From NCBI RefSeq assembly GCF_002812045.1, contig NZ_NPEG01000005.1:62001-126000 (forward strand): 64,000 nucleotides of DNA. The letters are read 5' to 3'. Below, piece after piece: positions 11,026 through 18,822 of the stretch. The translations under genes were made by a program, and so were the position numbers. Numbering within the stretch: the stretch's first letter is position 1; each line of letters opens with the position of its first letter. The notes beneath the pieces were generated by a model. The model did not search any database, was not told where the DNA came from, and saw only the letters and a program-made list of their open reading frames with translations. The stretch comes from Leptospira haakeii (GTDB taxonomy: Bacteria > Spirochaetota > Leptospiria > Leptospirales > Leptospiraceae).

Positions 11026-12183
11026 ATGAATCCATATATCAGTTTGATCCGTCAGAGAAGTTTTTGGATTCCAATTTTAGTATTGGCTTTATTCGATCTA
11101 TGCCTACAAACAGGAGTTTATAGGCCTTATCTTAAAAAAGGATCTTTTGCGGCAAACGTTATCCGAAACACAGACTATGTTTTGGAGAAGAAGGCTGAAT
11201 TCGAACCTACGATACTACTTCTTGGAACTTCTGTGGCTCACCAAGGGCTTTCTCTCAAAACTTTAAACGAAACTCTGGAACCTTATGGAGAAAAGATCCA
11301 ATCCATCGCAATGGAAGGAACCGAGTTAGTGGTCCAAGACGCGCTTGTACGTAACCTTCTTCCCAAATTCCCCAAAGTACATACCGTTTTACATATACTC
11401 GAGATCTCTACGCCTTGGGTAGACCAGGCAGATCTACAAATCCATACTCTTGCGATGTTAGGAGAGTTGGATAGAAGGTTGGCATTCCCTTTAATCTACG
11501 AATTCAATTATAATGTGCGTTATGATGATCTTGGCTTTTTGGCATTCAAGAGTATCGCATACAGAAGAGATATCCGTGACTTTATTCTAGATCCTTCCAA
11601 ACGACTCAAGGATATTGGCAGAAGAAAAAAAGAAGCCAAACTCACTCCTTGGCCTCATGAGAATACGAATCTTCCAAGTATAAGCATGTTCCCGGAAGTG
11701 AAAGATATCAAATCCTGTATGAAAATCACTAATCCCGGAAATGGTATCGCTGCTCCCGAAGGTTCGGATCAATTTCATAAAAAGGCGATTTGGGATACCT
11801 GCGCTTTAGGAGAAAGAACTCCAGTGAAAGTAGAAAAGACCAAAGAAGTGAAGAACTACTTTCATAGATTAAAAATCCTGCATAATGATATTCGCCAAGT
11901 TGGTTTGGAGAATGGACAAAAGATCAAGATCATAGGAGTGATCGCGCCTTATAGTGAGATCATTAAAAATTGGAGAAGTCCGGACAGAAATCGTATCTGG
12001 GAAGAAGAGATCCAAAAGATCGATCCGGCAACTCCTCTACTGGATTACCAAGCTAGCTTGGACGGGCAAAATAATGGGGATTATTATTACGATCTGATCC
12101 ATTTGAATAAGGCCGGAATGGAAAAATTTTCCGCAATATTCGCAGCCGACTTACCTTCTATTCTCGGACTAAGCCGGAAATAA
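11026..12183 (+). CDS. Membrane-anchored SGNH-like acyltransferase partner, copy 1
   Basis: A 385-residue protein with an N-terminal membrane anchor (about residues 12-28) and an extracytoplasmic SGNH-like domain. Block I is ILLLGTSVAHQGLS, with Ser in GTS in place of GDS, and the C-terminal catalytic block is YDLIHLNKAG, which supplies DxxH. This matches proteins such as AlgJ/AlgX or DltD that complete O-acylation with an AlgI-type partner. It begins 7 bases after the MBOAT stop and ends 2 bases before the second MBOAT. A longer frame from 10918 is rejected because it would overlap the MBOAT gene by about 100 bases. Confidence 0.8.
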   Translation: MNPYISLIRQRSFWIPILVLALFDLCLQTGVYRPYLKKGSFAANVIRNTDYVLEKKAEFEPTILLLGTSVAHQGLSLKTLNETLEPYGEKIQSIAMEGTELVVQDALVRNLLPKFPKVHTVLHILEISTPWVDQADLQIHTLAMLGELDRRLAFPLIYEFNYNVRYDDLGFLAFKSIAYRRDIRDFILDPSKRLKDIGRRKKEAKLTPWPHENTNLPSISMFPEVKDIKSCMKITNPGNGIAAPEGSDQFHKKAIWDTCALGERTPVKVEKTKEVKNYFHRLKILHNDIRQVGLENGQKIKIIGVIAPYSEIIKNWRSPDRNRIWEEEIQKIDPATPLLDYQASLDGQNNGDYYYDLIHLNKAGMEKFSAIFAADLPSILGLSRK

Positions 12184-12185
12184 AG

Positions 12186-13583
12186 ATGATCTTTACCTCC
12201 ACTTTATTTTTTGTATTCTTCCTGATCGTTTATGTTCTGTACTGGTCCTGGGATAGCCGGAAATACAGAGAATGGATCCTATTAATTGCATCCTTAGTAT
12301 TCTATGCTTCCTGGAATCCGCCCTTTCTTTTACATCTATTAGGAATCATATTCTTAAATTATCTTTTCCTAAAGCCGATTGCAAAAACAAAAAGCAAAAA
12401 ACTTCTTACGATCATAGTCTTGATCGACCTGATCAATTTAGGAATATTCAAATATTTCTATTTTGTTTCGGACAATCTTTTCTACGTCACAAACTTATCC
12501 TTGTTTAATACAAGCACGTTCTCCTTTAGGATCATTCTTCCTTTAGCGATCAGCTTTTACACATTCCAGGTAATGGCATTCGTGATAGATGTGTATCGTG
12601 GTAAAATGGAAGAACTTCCTAATTTCTTCCATTTTACTTTGTTCTTATTATTTTTCCCTCAATTGGTTGCGGGACCTATCATGAGGGCTAAAGATTTTTT
12701 CCCTAGACTGGAAAATTTAAGAATTCATAAAACTGCAATTTTTACGGGACTATTCCTAATTGGGCTCGGCGCATGTAAGAAGATCTTAATTGCAGATAAT
12801 TTGGGCGGTTTAATCGATCCTGTATTCTTAAGGCCTAGGGAATATGGAAGCGGCTCCTTACTCTTAGCTACAATCGGATTCACTTGGCAGGTATATTCGG
12901 ACTTCTCCGGTTATACAGACGTAGCAAAAGGTTGTGCTTTATTATTTGGATTTAATATTCCAAGAAACTTCAACGCTCCATTCTTCAGTAAAAATATCCA
13001 CGAGCTTTGGAGAAAATGGCATATCACCCTTGGAACCTGGCTTAAGGATTATATCTATATCCCTTTAGGCGGAAGTAGAGGCTCAGAGGCCAGAACGAAT
13101 ATCAACCAAACAATCACATTTGCTTTGGGTGGACTATGGCATGGAGCCAATTGGACTTTCTTAGCTTGGGGACTTTCTCATGGACTGTTCCTGTTTGTAG
13201 AAAGGACCTTTGAAAGAAAAGGAATCAGGACCCTACCGGAATCCGGAAAATTTTTCACGGGGATTCGGATCATTTGGACCTATACTTTATTTACCCTTGC
13301 AGGTGTGTTCTTCCGAACTATTAATATAAGCGATTCTTTTTACTTTTTCGAAAGTTGGTTCTATCATATTCGCCCGGAACAGGTAAATACTCTATCTTTC
13401 AATTTAGTAATTCCTTATATTATAGGTGGATTTATTTTCCATTCGGCGGAAGCTCCAGCGCGCTATCCTCTTTGGTTCCAAAGAAATAGAACCAAACTTT
13501 TACTTGCCTTCCTATTAATCGGAGCTTTGATTTTCGGGAATTACGCGGGCAAAGGGCAAGACTTCATTTACTTTGCATTTTAG
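12186..13583 (+). CDS. MBOAT family O-acyltransferase (AlgI-like), copy 2
   Basis: A 465-residue second AlgI-like acyltransferase. Family motifs repeat those of copy 1: LPLAISFYTFQVMAFVIDVYRG, QLVAGPIMRAKDFFPRL, LWRKWHITLGTWLKDYIYIP and the catalytic His region GGLWHGANWTFLAWGLSHG. Sequence divergence from copy 1 is substantial, so this is not a recent duplication. The gene sits 2 bases after SGNH copy 1 and 3 bases before SGNH copy 2. It probably acylates a different sugar or position from copy 1; this is inferred from the pairing only. Confidence 0.95.
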   Translation: MIFTSTLFFVFFLIVYVLYWSWDSRKYREWILLIASLVFYASWNPPFLLHLLGIIFLNYLFLKPIAKTKSKKLLTIIVLIDLINLGIFKYFYFVSDNLFYVTNLSLFNTSTFSFRIILPLAISFYTFQVMAFVIDVYRGKMEELPNFFHFTLFLLFFPQLVAGPIMRAKDFFPRLENLRIHKTAIFTGLFLIGLGACKKILIADNLGGLIDPVFLRPREYGSGSLLLATIGFTWQVYSDFSGYTDVAKGCALLFGFNIPRNFNAPFFSKNIHELWRKWHITLGTWLKDYIYIPLGGSRGSEARTNINQTITFALGGLWHGANWTFLAWGLSHGLFLFVERTFERKGIRTLPESGKFFTGIRIIWTYTLFTLAGVFFRTINISDSFYFFESWFYHIRPEQVNTLSFNLVIPYIIGGFIFHSAEAPARYPLWFQRNRTKLLLAFLLIGALIFGNYAGKGQDFIYFAF

Positions 13584-13586
13584 ATT

Positions 13587-14657
13587 ATGAAAAGAATTCC
13601 TTTGTTATATCGCAAAATTCTTTGGATCCCTCTTGGGATCGCTGCCCTACTCCTAGTCTGGGACCGACTTCTTTCCTCGGAGAAAATCAGGCCTTATACG
13701 GAAACGGGAGCAGAATATTATTTTTATAATATGAAAGATAAGGTTCTTTCTACGATGAAGAAAGAAACCGATTCTAAAAAAGAAGATCAAAAGGTGCTTA
13801 CGTTTTTCGGAACTTCCCATATGGGAGAATTCTCACTCGAAGAATTTGAAAAAGAAAGCCCGGGCCTAATCGTATACAACCTTTCGGGACCTTCCGCACC
13901 TTATTCTTTCCATAATTTCACTTTGGAAAAACTGCTTTCTAGGAAAATCCCTTTAGACTATGCAATTTTAGAATATTATCCCGACTCAGGAACGGACTTC
14001 GCAAATAGATATCCATTACGTTATTCTTATGATTTTCCGTTTTTCCTAAGATATTGGAATATATTCTCTACGAATGAATGGGATAGTTTTTTAAAAGCAA
14101 AAGTATTCCGAACTTCCGTATTTCCTCCAAGATTTAAAGAAGCTTTTTCTAGGATCAAAAATCCAAGTGAAGTACAACAACTTGTATTCATTCGAGATAT
14201 TCTGATCAATGAATCTGATAAGTTTAAAGGTGGGATCCCGAACGGGCTTCTCGCCAACACCCCTGAAGATAAATTGGGATCGGAATCAGAGAGAATTTTT
14301 AACGAGTCTTATAAAAATTTCAAAAGTTCTAAAGTACAAGAATACTTTCTTAGGAATTTTTTAAATACTGCGAGAGAAAATCATATTAAAGTAGTTTTAT
14401 GGACTCCTTTATTATATTCTACATTTTCTGAAAAAGTCAGATCGGCCCCATTCTTCCAAGAGTGGATTGATTTAAGAAATAAACTTATCCAAGAATACCC
14501 GGAAACTTTGGTACTAGATATGGAAGAATATCGTTCCAGAATGAAATGCCAAAAATTCATAGATCCGCATCATCTCAGTGGTGGATGTTATGCGGAGCCT
14601 ACTAGATTTCTGGTGGAATTTTTGCAGGAAAAGGGAAATCTTCCTAAAAAGAAATGA
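13587..14657 (+). CDS. Membrane-anchored SGNH-like acyltransferase partner, copy 2
   Basis: A 356-residue protein with an N-terminal membrane anchor (about residues 10-27) and an SGNH-like extracytoplasmic domain. Block I reads TFFGTSHMGEFS; the Asn/Gly region may be NLSGPSAPYSFHN; the terminal block FIDPHHLSGG gives DxxH. It is only distantly similar to copy 1, and a C-terminal Cys pair (MKCQK and GGCYA) could form a disulfide around the active site. It follows MBOAT copy 2 by 3 bases, and its stop overlaps the MazG-like start (ATGA). Confidence 0.78.
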   Translation: MKRIPLLYRKILWIPLGIAALLLVWDRLLSSEKIRPYTETGAEYYFYNMKDKVLSTMKKETDSKKEDQKVLTFFGTSHMGEFSLEEFEKESPGLIVYNLSGPSAPYSFHNFTLEKLLSRKIPLDYAILEYYPDSGTDFANRYPLRYSYDFPFFLRYWNIFSTNEWDSFLKAKVFRTSVFPPRFKEAFSRIKNPSEVQQLVFIRDILINESDKFKGGIPNGLLANTPEDKLGSESERIFNESYKNFKSSKVQEYFLRNFLNTARENHIKVVLWTPLLYSTFSEKVRSAPFFQEWIDLRNKLIQEYPETLVLDMEEYRSRMKCQKFIDPHHLSGGCYAEPTRFLVEFLQEKGNLPKKK

Positions 14658-14986
14658 ACTTCGACGAGGCCCAAAAGACTGTAGACGATTGGATCAAAAC
14701 CATCGGGGTTAAATATTTTTCTGAACTTACAAACCTAGCAATCCTAATGGAAGAAGTAGGAGAATTCTCCCGCTTGGTCGCAAGAAAATACGGTGATCAA
14801 TCTTTCAAAAAGGGAGAAGATCCGGAAGGCCTATCCAAGGAACTAGGGGATATACTTTTTGTCCTAACCTGTTTGGCAAACCAAATGGGAATTTCAATGG
14901 AAGAAGCTTTTAAGGCCACCTTGGAAAAGAACACTACACGAGACAAGGATCGTCATAAGAACAATCCTAAGTTAAAAGATCCTTAA
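14654..14986 (+). CDS. MazG-like nucleotide pyrophosphohydrolase
   Basis: A 110-residue all-alpha NTP pyrophosphohydrolase of the short MazG-like type. The metal-binding acidic motif is clear: EEVGEFSRLV, then a 25-residue spacer, then KELGDILFVL (EExxE and ExxD). Such enzymes hydrolyse NTPs to NMP and pyrophosphate in the cytoplasm; the substrate here is unknown. It overlaps the preceding gene by 4 bases, so it is read as the last gene of the polysaccharide run, although its function need not be related. The convergent exbD gene ends 2 bases away. Confidence 0.88.
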   Translation: MNFDEAQKTVDDWIKTIGVKYFSELTNLAILMEEVGEFSRLVARKYGDQSFKKGEDPEGLSKELGDILFVLTCLANQMGISMEEAFKATLEKNTTRDKDRHKNNPKLKDP

Positions 14987-14988
14987 TA

Positions 14989-15387
14989 TTATTTCTGTCC
15001 CTGGACAGCAAGTTCCAGAGAAGAAGCCCCAGACCTAGTTAACAAATCTAATAATTTTACGATCTCTTCATAGTTTGCGGTTTTATCTGCGAAAAAACGG
15101 ACTTCTTTTTCTTTCACAAGTCCATGCCTTAATTTCTCTTCTAAAACTGCTCTTTGGACTTTTTCTTCTCCGATCCGATAGGAACCGTCCGGTAGAAGTG
15201 CAAATTCCACTCTTTCACCTTTCGGATCTTCTCCCTGTCCTACTTTAGGAAGTTCCAATGGAATAGATCGGATCTCTTTTCGGAAGCTGACCGCTAACAT
15301 CACGAAAACTAGAAGTATAAATACTACATCTATAAAACTGGTCAGGTCTATTCCTGGATCTTCTTCCTTTAAAATCGACTTTCTCAT
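14989..15387 (-). CDS. ExbD/TolR family biopolymer transport protein (orphan pair)
   Basis: A 132-residue protein with a single N-terminal membrane segment containing the functional Asp (GIDLTSFIDVVFILLVFVML) and a periplasmic domain. ExbD/TolR proteins couple the proton gradient through an ExbB/TolQ channel to a TonB- or TolA-type partner. It follows the ExbB-like gene by 6 bases. No TonB, TolA or receptor gene adjoins this pair, unlike the second ExbB/ExbD pair at 38085-39134. The partner is therefore unknown. Confidence 0.88.
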   Translation of the reverse strand: MRKSILKEEDPGIDLTSFIDVVFILLVFVMLAVSFRKEIRSIPLELPKVGQGEDPKGERVEFALLPDGSYRIGEEKVQRAVLEEKLRHGLVKEKEVRFFADKTANYEEIVKLLDLLTRSGASSLELAVQGQK

Positions 15388-15393
15388 TTGTAT

Positions 15394-15870
15394 TTATCTA
15401 GGAGGGATCTTTAACCAGGATAAGGCTTCTCTTTCCAAGTCCAATAATCTATGTTTTAAAAATTGGAATCCGAATAAGGAAGGAATGGCCACGAATAACC
15501 CTAAAATCGTAGTCACGAGTGCAAGTTTGATCCCGCCTGCGAATGCATCCAAACTAACTGTCCCTGCTTCTTGCAAAGAAGAGAATGCTTCGGAGATCCC
15601 GAGAACTGTTCCTAAAAGTCCAAGCATTGTAGAAATTCCTGCCAGATGTTTCATCCAGGAAAGTTTGGTCTCAATCGGAAATAATACTTCTGATAGTTTT
15701 TCTTCCCAGATGGAGGGATTGTTTTCAGCTAAGAAGTTTTGTTTTAAGGATTCTTTTCTTTTAGGAAGAATACTCCATACATGGATAAAGGTTCCGAGAT
15801 TCCAAACGGAAAGAAAAATGATCAGGCTGGAAACCCAATCCAATCCTTGTAGAAAGCTTAGATCTTTCAT
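15394..15870 (-). CDS. MotA/TolQ/ExbB family proton channel (orphan pair)
   Basis: A 158-residue inner-membrane protein with three membrane segments. The conserved MotA/TolQ/ExbB core is visible: LAGISTMLGLLGTVLGISEAF followed by FAGGIKLALVTTILGLFVAIP. It is expected to form the pentameric proton channel for the downstream ExbD. The start has a good GGAGAAACG ribosome-binding site. It is short for an ExbB because the N-terminal extension is minimal. It is transcribed divergently from ubiE, with a 96-base shared promoter region. Confidence 0.9.
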   Translation of the reverse strand: MKDLSFLQGLDWVSSLIIFLSVWNLGTFIHVWSILPKRKESLKQNFLAENNPSIWEEKLSEVLFPIETKLSWMKHLAGISTMLGLLGTVLGISEAFSSLQEAGTVSLDAFAGGIKLALVTTILGLFVAIPSLFGFQFLKHRLLDLEREALSWLKIPPR

Positions 15871-15966
15871 CGTTTCTCCAAAATACGGGAACTTCTAGTT
15901 TCTGTCATCCGAACAAAAATCCAAATCGCTCTTGCGCCCTAGAGATTCGTCAAAATCCTAAGGGAA

Positions 15967-16713
15967 ATGGCCTCTTTTCAAATGCCTTCTTCAGATACGA
16001 AGGCGGATTTCGTTCGAGTAAATTTCAACAGGATCGCTTCCAAGTACGATCGTTTCAACGATTGTAGTAGTTTTTTCTTACATAGATCTTGGAAGAATAA
16101 ATTGGTCGAAGAGATCGAAGCTGAGACCAAAGGGCCAATTCGAGTTTTAGATCTATGTTGTGGAACTGGAGACATCTCTATTCGTCTAGAAAGGTCCCAA
16201 AGAGTGGAATCTTTACTGAGCTTGGACTTCTCCGAAAACATGTTAGAAGTCGCAAAGACTAGACTTGAAACACCGATCAACCAAGGCAGAGTAAAAATAG
16301 AATGGGGAGATGCCACCAATCTGTCTCAGATCAAAAGTGAAAGTCTGGACGCGGTCAGCATCGGTTTCGGTTTAAGAAATGTGAACGATCTAGACAAGGC
16401 TTTATCAGAAATTTATAGAGTACTTAAGCCAGGTGGAGTATTTGCAAACCTGGACGTAGGAAAGGTTAAAAATCCGTTTATAAAAGCATTCGCTGATTTT
16501 TATTTTTTCAGGATCGTTCCTCTTTTCGGTTATGTACTTTGGGGAGGCAAAAATGAGATGTTCGATTATTTACCGGTCTCTTCTCTTTATTACCCTGACC
16601 AAGAAGGTTTAAAATCCAAATTGGAACAAACAGGTTTTGAAAAAGTCAAATATACCAATTTTGTATTCGGGAATAGCGTTCTCCATATAGGAAAAAAACC
16701 TAATAGACCGTAG
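15967..16713 (+). CDS. ubiE: Demethylmenaquinone (UbiE/MenG) C-methyltransferase
   Basis: A 248-residue class I SAM-dependent methyltransferase, typical UbiE/MenG length. It methylates demethylmenaquinone to menaquinone, the final step of quinone synthesis. Hallmarks are FNRIASKYDRFND at the N-terminus, the SAM-binding VLDLCCGTGDIS, DAVSIGFGLRNVNDL and YRVLKPGGVFANLD. Start at ATG 15967 after AAGGGAA; the ATG at residue 6 is an alternative. It is a monocistronic-looking gene between the divergent ExbB and the LruC-domain lipoprotein. Confidence 0.95.
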   Translation: MASFQMPSSDTKADFVRVNFNRIASKYDRFNDCSSFFLHRSWKNKLVEEIEAETKGPIRVLDLCCGTGDISIRLERSQRVESLLSLDFSENMLEVAKTRLETPINQGRVKIEWGDATNLSQIKSESLDAVSIGFGLRNVNDLDKALSEIYRVLKPGGVFANLDVGKVKNPFIKAFADFYFFRIVPLFGYVLWGGKNEMFDYLPVSSLYYPDQEGLKSKLEQTGFEKVKYTNFVFGNSVLHIGKKPNRP

Positions 16714-16771
16714 TACCAATCCTTTTCACCCCGTCTTCTAAGGTAAAGAGATTAGAGTGGGGAGACCCTTC

Positions 16772-18739
16772 ATGAAAAAGTTCCTAGCCTTGGCGATGAT
16801 TGCCGGGTTCGTTTATAACTGTGGCCATAAGAAAAATGGCTTATTACTACCGTTTTTTTTCTTAGGTAGCCAACACACCGCAACCGGAGGAGTTCCAGGA
16901 AACAGCGGTAGCCCTGGGGTAGTATTTGTTCCAGGAGATGGTTCCGGAAATCCTGTAACCCCACCTGCAGACAATACTAATAATGGCGGAGGTTCCACCA
17001 CTACTCCATCGGATTCCAATTCTAATTCAGGAAGCGGAAGTTCAAATAGCGGATCCTCCGGTTCAAGCGGGTCTTCTGACCAAACTTCTTCCAATTCAAA
17101 CGGTTCGAATACTTCAGATTCTTCTAATACATCTGGATCTTCTTCTTCCGGAAATTCAGGAAGTTCTAATGATTCCAATTCTGGATCTAGTTCTTCTCCT
17201 TCTGATACTGCAAGTGGAAGTAGTAACTCTGGGTCTTCTGATTCGGGTTCCAATTCGTCTTCTAACTCCAGTTCAGGAGATAATTCAGCTTCCAATAGCG
17301 ATTCCGGTTCTGGTAGCTCATCCAGCGGTTCTTCAAGTTCTTCCGCTGGAGGAGATTCCAATGGATCCTCGAATACAGGAAACTCAGGATCTTCTTCTGA
17401 TAATACGAATAATGGTTCTAATAGTGGATCGGGAGCTAACGATTCTTCGGGAACTCCTACTGTAGCTGTAGTAGTGGTAGAAGATCCGAAGGGAGATTCT
17501 ACTTTTAACTATAATACTACGATCAATATTCCTCTGAACCTTACCGTATTGGATAAAAAGTCCAACGTGGTTTCTGGAGCTACTGTCCTAGTATATGATG
17601 AGAATAATAATATACTATTCCAAGGTGTTTCAGACTCTTCCGGAAAAGTAACCGGAACGCTGACTGTTCCGACTTCCGTTGGAAATATCACTATAGATAT
17701 TTCGATCGGAGGAGAATCCATTTCTCAATTTATTAGTTTAGAATCTGTCCTTGGGATCAATAGAACGATCAGATATGAAGTCAATCTTCCAAGCACTCAG
17801 ATTGTAGATACAGACGGAGATGGAATTCCTGACGAAACCGATATTTATCCGCATGATGCGACCCGTTCCACAGAAGTTTCTTATCCTGCTGAGGGAGTAT
17901 TTACTGTTGCATTCGAGGATCTTTATCCTTCTCCAGGCGATGCAGACTTTAACGACTATGTAATCCAATTCAAAAATGAAGAAGATCTAAACTCTTCCGG
18001 AAAGATCGTAAGATTAAGAGGAATTTACCAACACGTAGCAAAAGGTGCCGGCTATAGACACCAATTGTATATTAAATTACCTGTTGATGTAGGAGCTTCT
18101 TTAACTTATAAACTTACTCAAGCAAATGGAAAAGTTGAGGTCGCGACTAATACTGTAAACGTTAGTGCTGCGAGCCTAAAATCAGGTTATCAGATCTTTG
18201 AAGATTCCAACAAAACCATTCGTGGACAGAACGCCCACCCTGGAGATGTATTCAAACCTGGATTTATCGCAACCGTGGAGATCGTTTTCAATGCTCCTGT
18301 AGAAAGGGCAAAATTGGGATCCTTCCCTTACGATCTGTTCGCGTATGTGATCAATACAAAACAAGAGATCCATTTCCCTGGATTGTATAAAAACAATAAT
18401 GGAACGGATAAGTATTTGGACAATACTGGATTCCCTTGGGCGATCTTAGTGCCGGGCACTTGGAAATATCCTTACGAAAATTATGATATTAGAAAACCTT
18501 CCGAAACAGGATACTCTGAGTTCAACCTTTGGGTGTCTTCCGGAGGAAAAGAATACAAAACTTGGTACTATGATGTGACCAACGAATCAAAAGTATTCCC
18601 TGTTCCAAGTGATAGTAACTTACTAGGTTATCTGTTTCTTTCTGTTAAAAAATTCGCCATCTTCTATGCGCTGGGATTAGTCATCGCAGGCGGGATCGCG
18701 GTTTATTTCCTGAGAAAAAAACAAAGTTTAGTCGTGTAA
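16772..18739 (+). CDS. Serine-rich LruC-domain lipoprotein with C-terminal membrane segment
   Basis: A 655-residue exported protein. A spirochaetal lipobox ends at Cys17 (MIAGFVYNC). Residues about 60-230 are an extreme Ser/Gly/Asn/Asp-rich linker. An immunoglobulin-like beta region follows, then a calcium-type loop DTDGDGIPDETD and the LruC/DUF4842 signature FEDLYPSPGDADFNDYV. LruC was described as a Leptospira lipoprotein antigen. Unusually, the protein ends with a hydrophobic segment (AIFYALGLVIAGGIAVYFL) and a basic tail RKKQ. The ATG at 16772 has a GGGGAGA site; the upstream GTG (16757) is unlikely. A hairpin terminator follows. Confidence 0.88.
   Translation: MKKFLALAMIAGFVYNCGHKKNGLLLPFFFLGSQHTATGGVPGNSGSPGVVFVPGDGSGNPVTPPADNTNNGGGSTTTPSDSNSNSGSGSSNSGSSGSSGSSDQTSSNSNGSNTSDSSNTSGSSSSGNSGSSNDSNSGSSSSPSDTASGSSNSGSSDSGSNSSSNSSSGDNSASNSDSGSGSSSSGSSSSSAGGDSNGSSNTGNSGSSSDNTNNGSNSGSGANDSSGTPTVAVVVVEDPKGDSTFNYNTTINIPLNLTVLDKKSNVVSGATVLVYDENNNILFQGVSDSSGKVTGTLTVPTSVGNITIDISIGGESISQFISLESVLGINRTIRYEVNLPSTQIVDTDGDGIPDETDIYPHDATRSTEVSYPAEGVFTVAFEDLYPSPGDADFNDYVIQFKNEEDLNSSGKIVRLRGIYQHVAKGAGYRHQLYIKLPVDVGASLTYKLTQANGKVEVATNTVNVSAASLKSGYQIFEDSNKTIRGQNAHPGDVFKPGFIATVEIVFNAPVERAKLGSFPYDLFAYVINTKQEIHFPGLYKNNNGTDKYLDNTGFPWAILVPGTWKYPYENYDIRKPSETGYSEFNLWVSSGGKEYKTWYYDVTNESKVFPVPSDSNLLGYLFLSVKKFAIFYALGLVIAGGIAVYFLRKKQSLVV
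16966..17458 (+). repeat. Low-complexity Ser/Gly/Asn-coding tract
   Basis: About 490 bases inside the LruC-domain gene encode almost only Ser, Gly, Asn, Asp and Thr. Codons for Ser vary freely (TCT, TCC, AGT, AGC, TCA), so the tract is repetitive at the protein level but not a perfect DNA tandem repeat. This argues for selection on a flexible, hydrophilic spacer between the lipid anchor and the folded domain. The tract produces long spurious frames on both strands, which are not genes. Confidence 0.8.
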
Positions 18740-18774
18740 AATACAAACACCCGCTTAACAAATATTGCGGATTG

Positions 18775-18812
18775 AAAGGCGTCGCTTAAAATTGTCGGGC
18801 GGCGCCTTTTTT
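18775..18812 (+). terminator. Rho-independent terminator after the LruC-domain gene
   Basis: The stem AAAGGCGTCGC (18775-18785) pairs with GCGGCGCCTTT (18799-18809) with one G-T wobble and a 13-base loop, and runs straight into six T. It lies 36 bases after the stop of the LruC-domain gene. It also ends only 11 bases before the ATG of the PrsW-like gene, so it could instead act as a leader structure for that gene. Confidence 0.75.
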
Positions 18813-18822
18813 ATTTAAGCGA

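Noticed and set aside
16813..17465. Long minus-strand and second plus-strand frames inside the serine-rich tract
   Set aside because: They are Glu/Leu/Pro- or Ile/Leu-rich shadows produced by the Ser/Gly/Asn codons of the LruC-domain gene.
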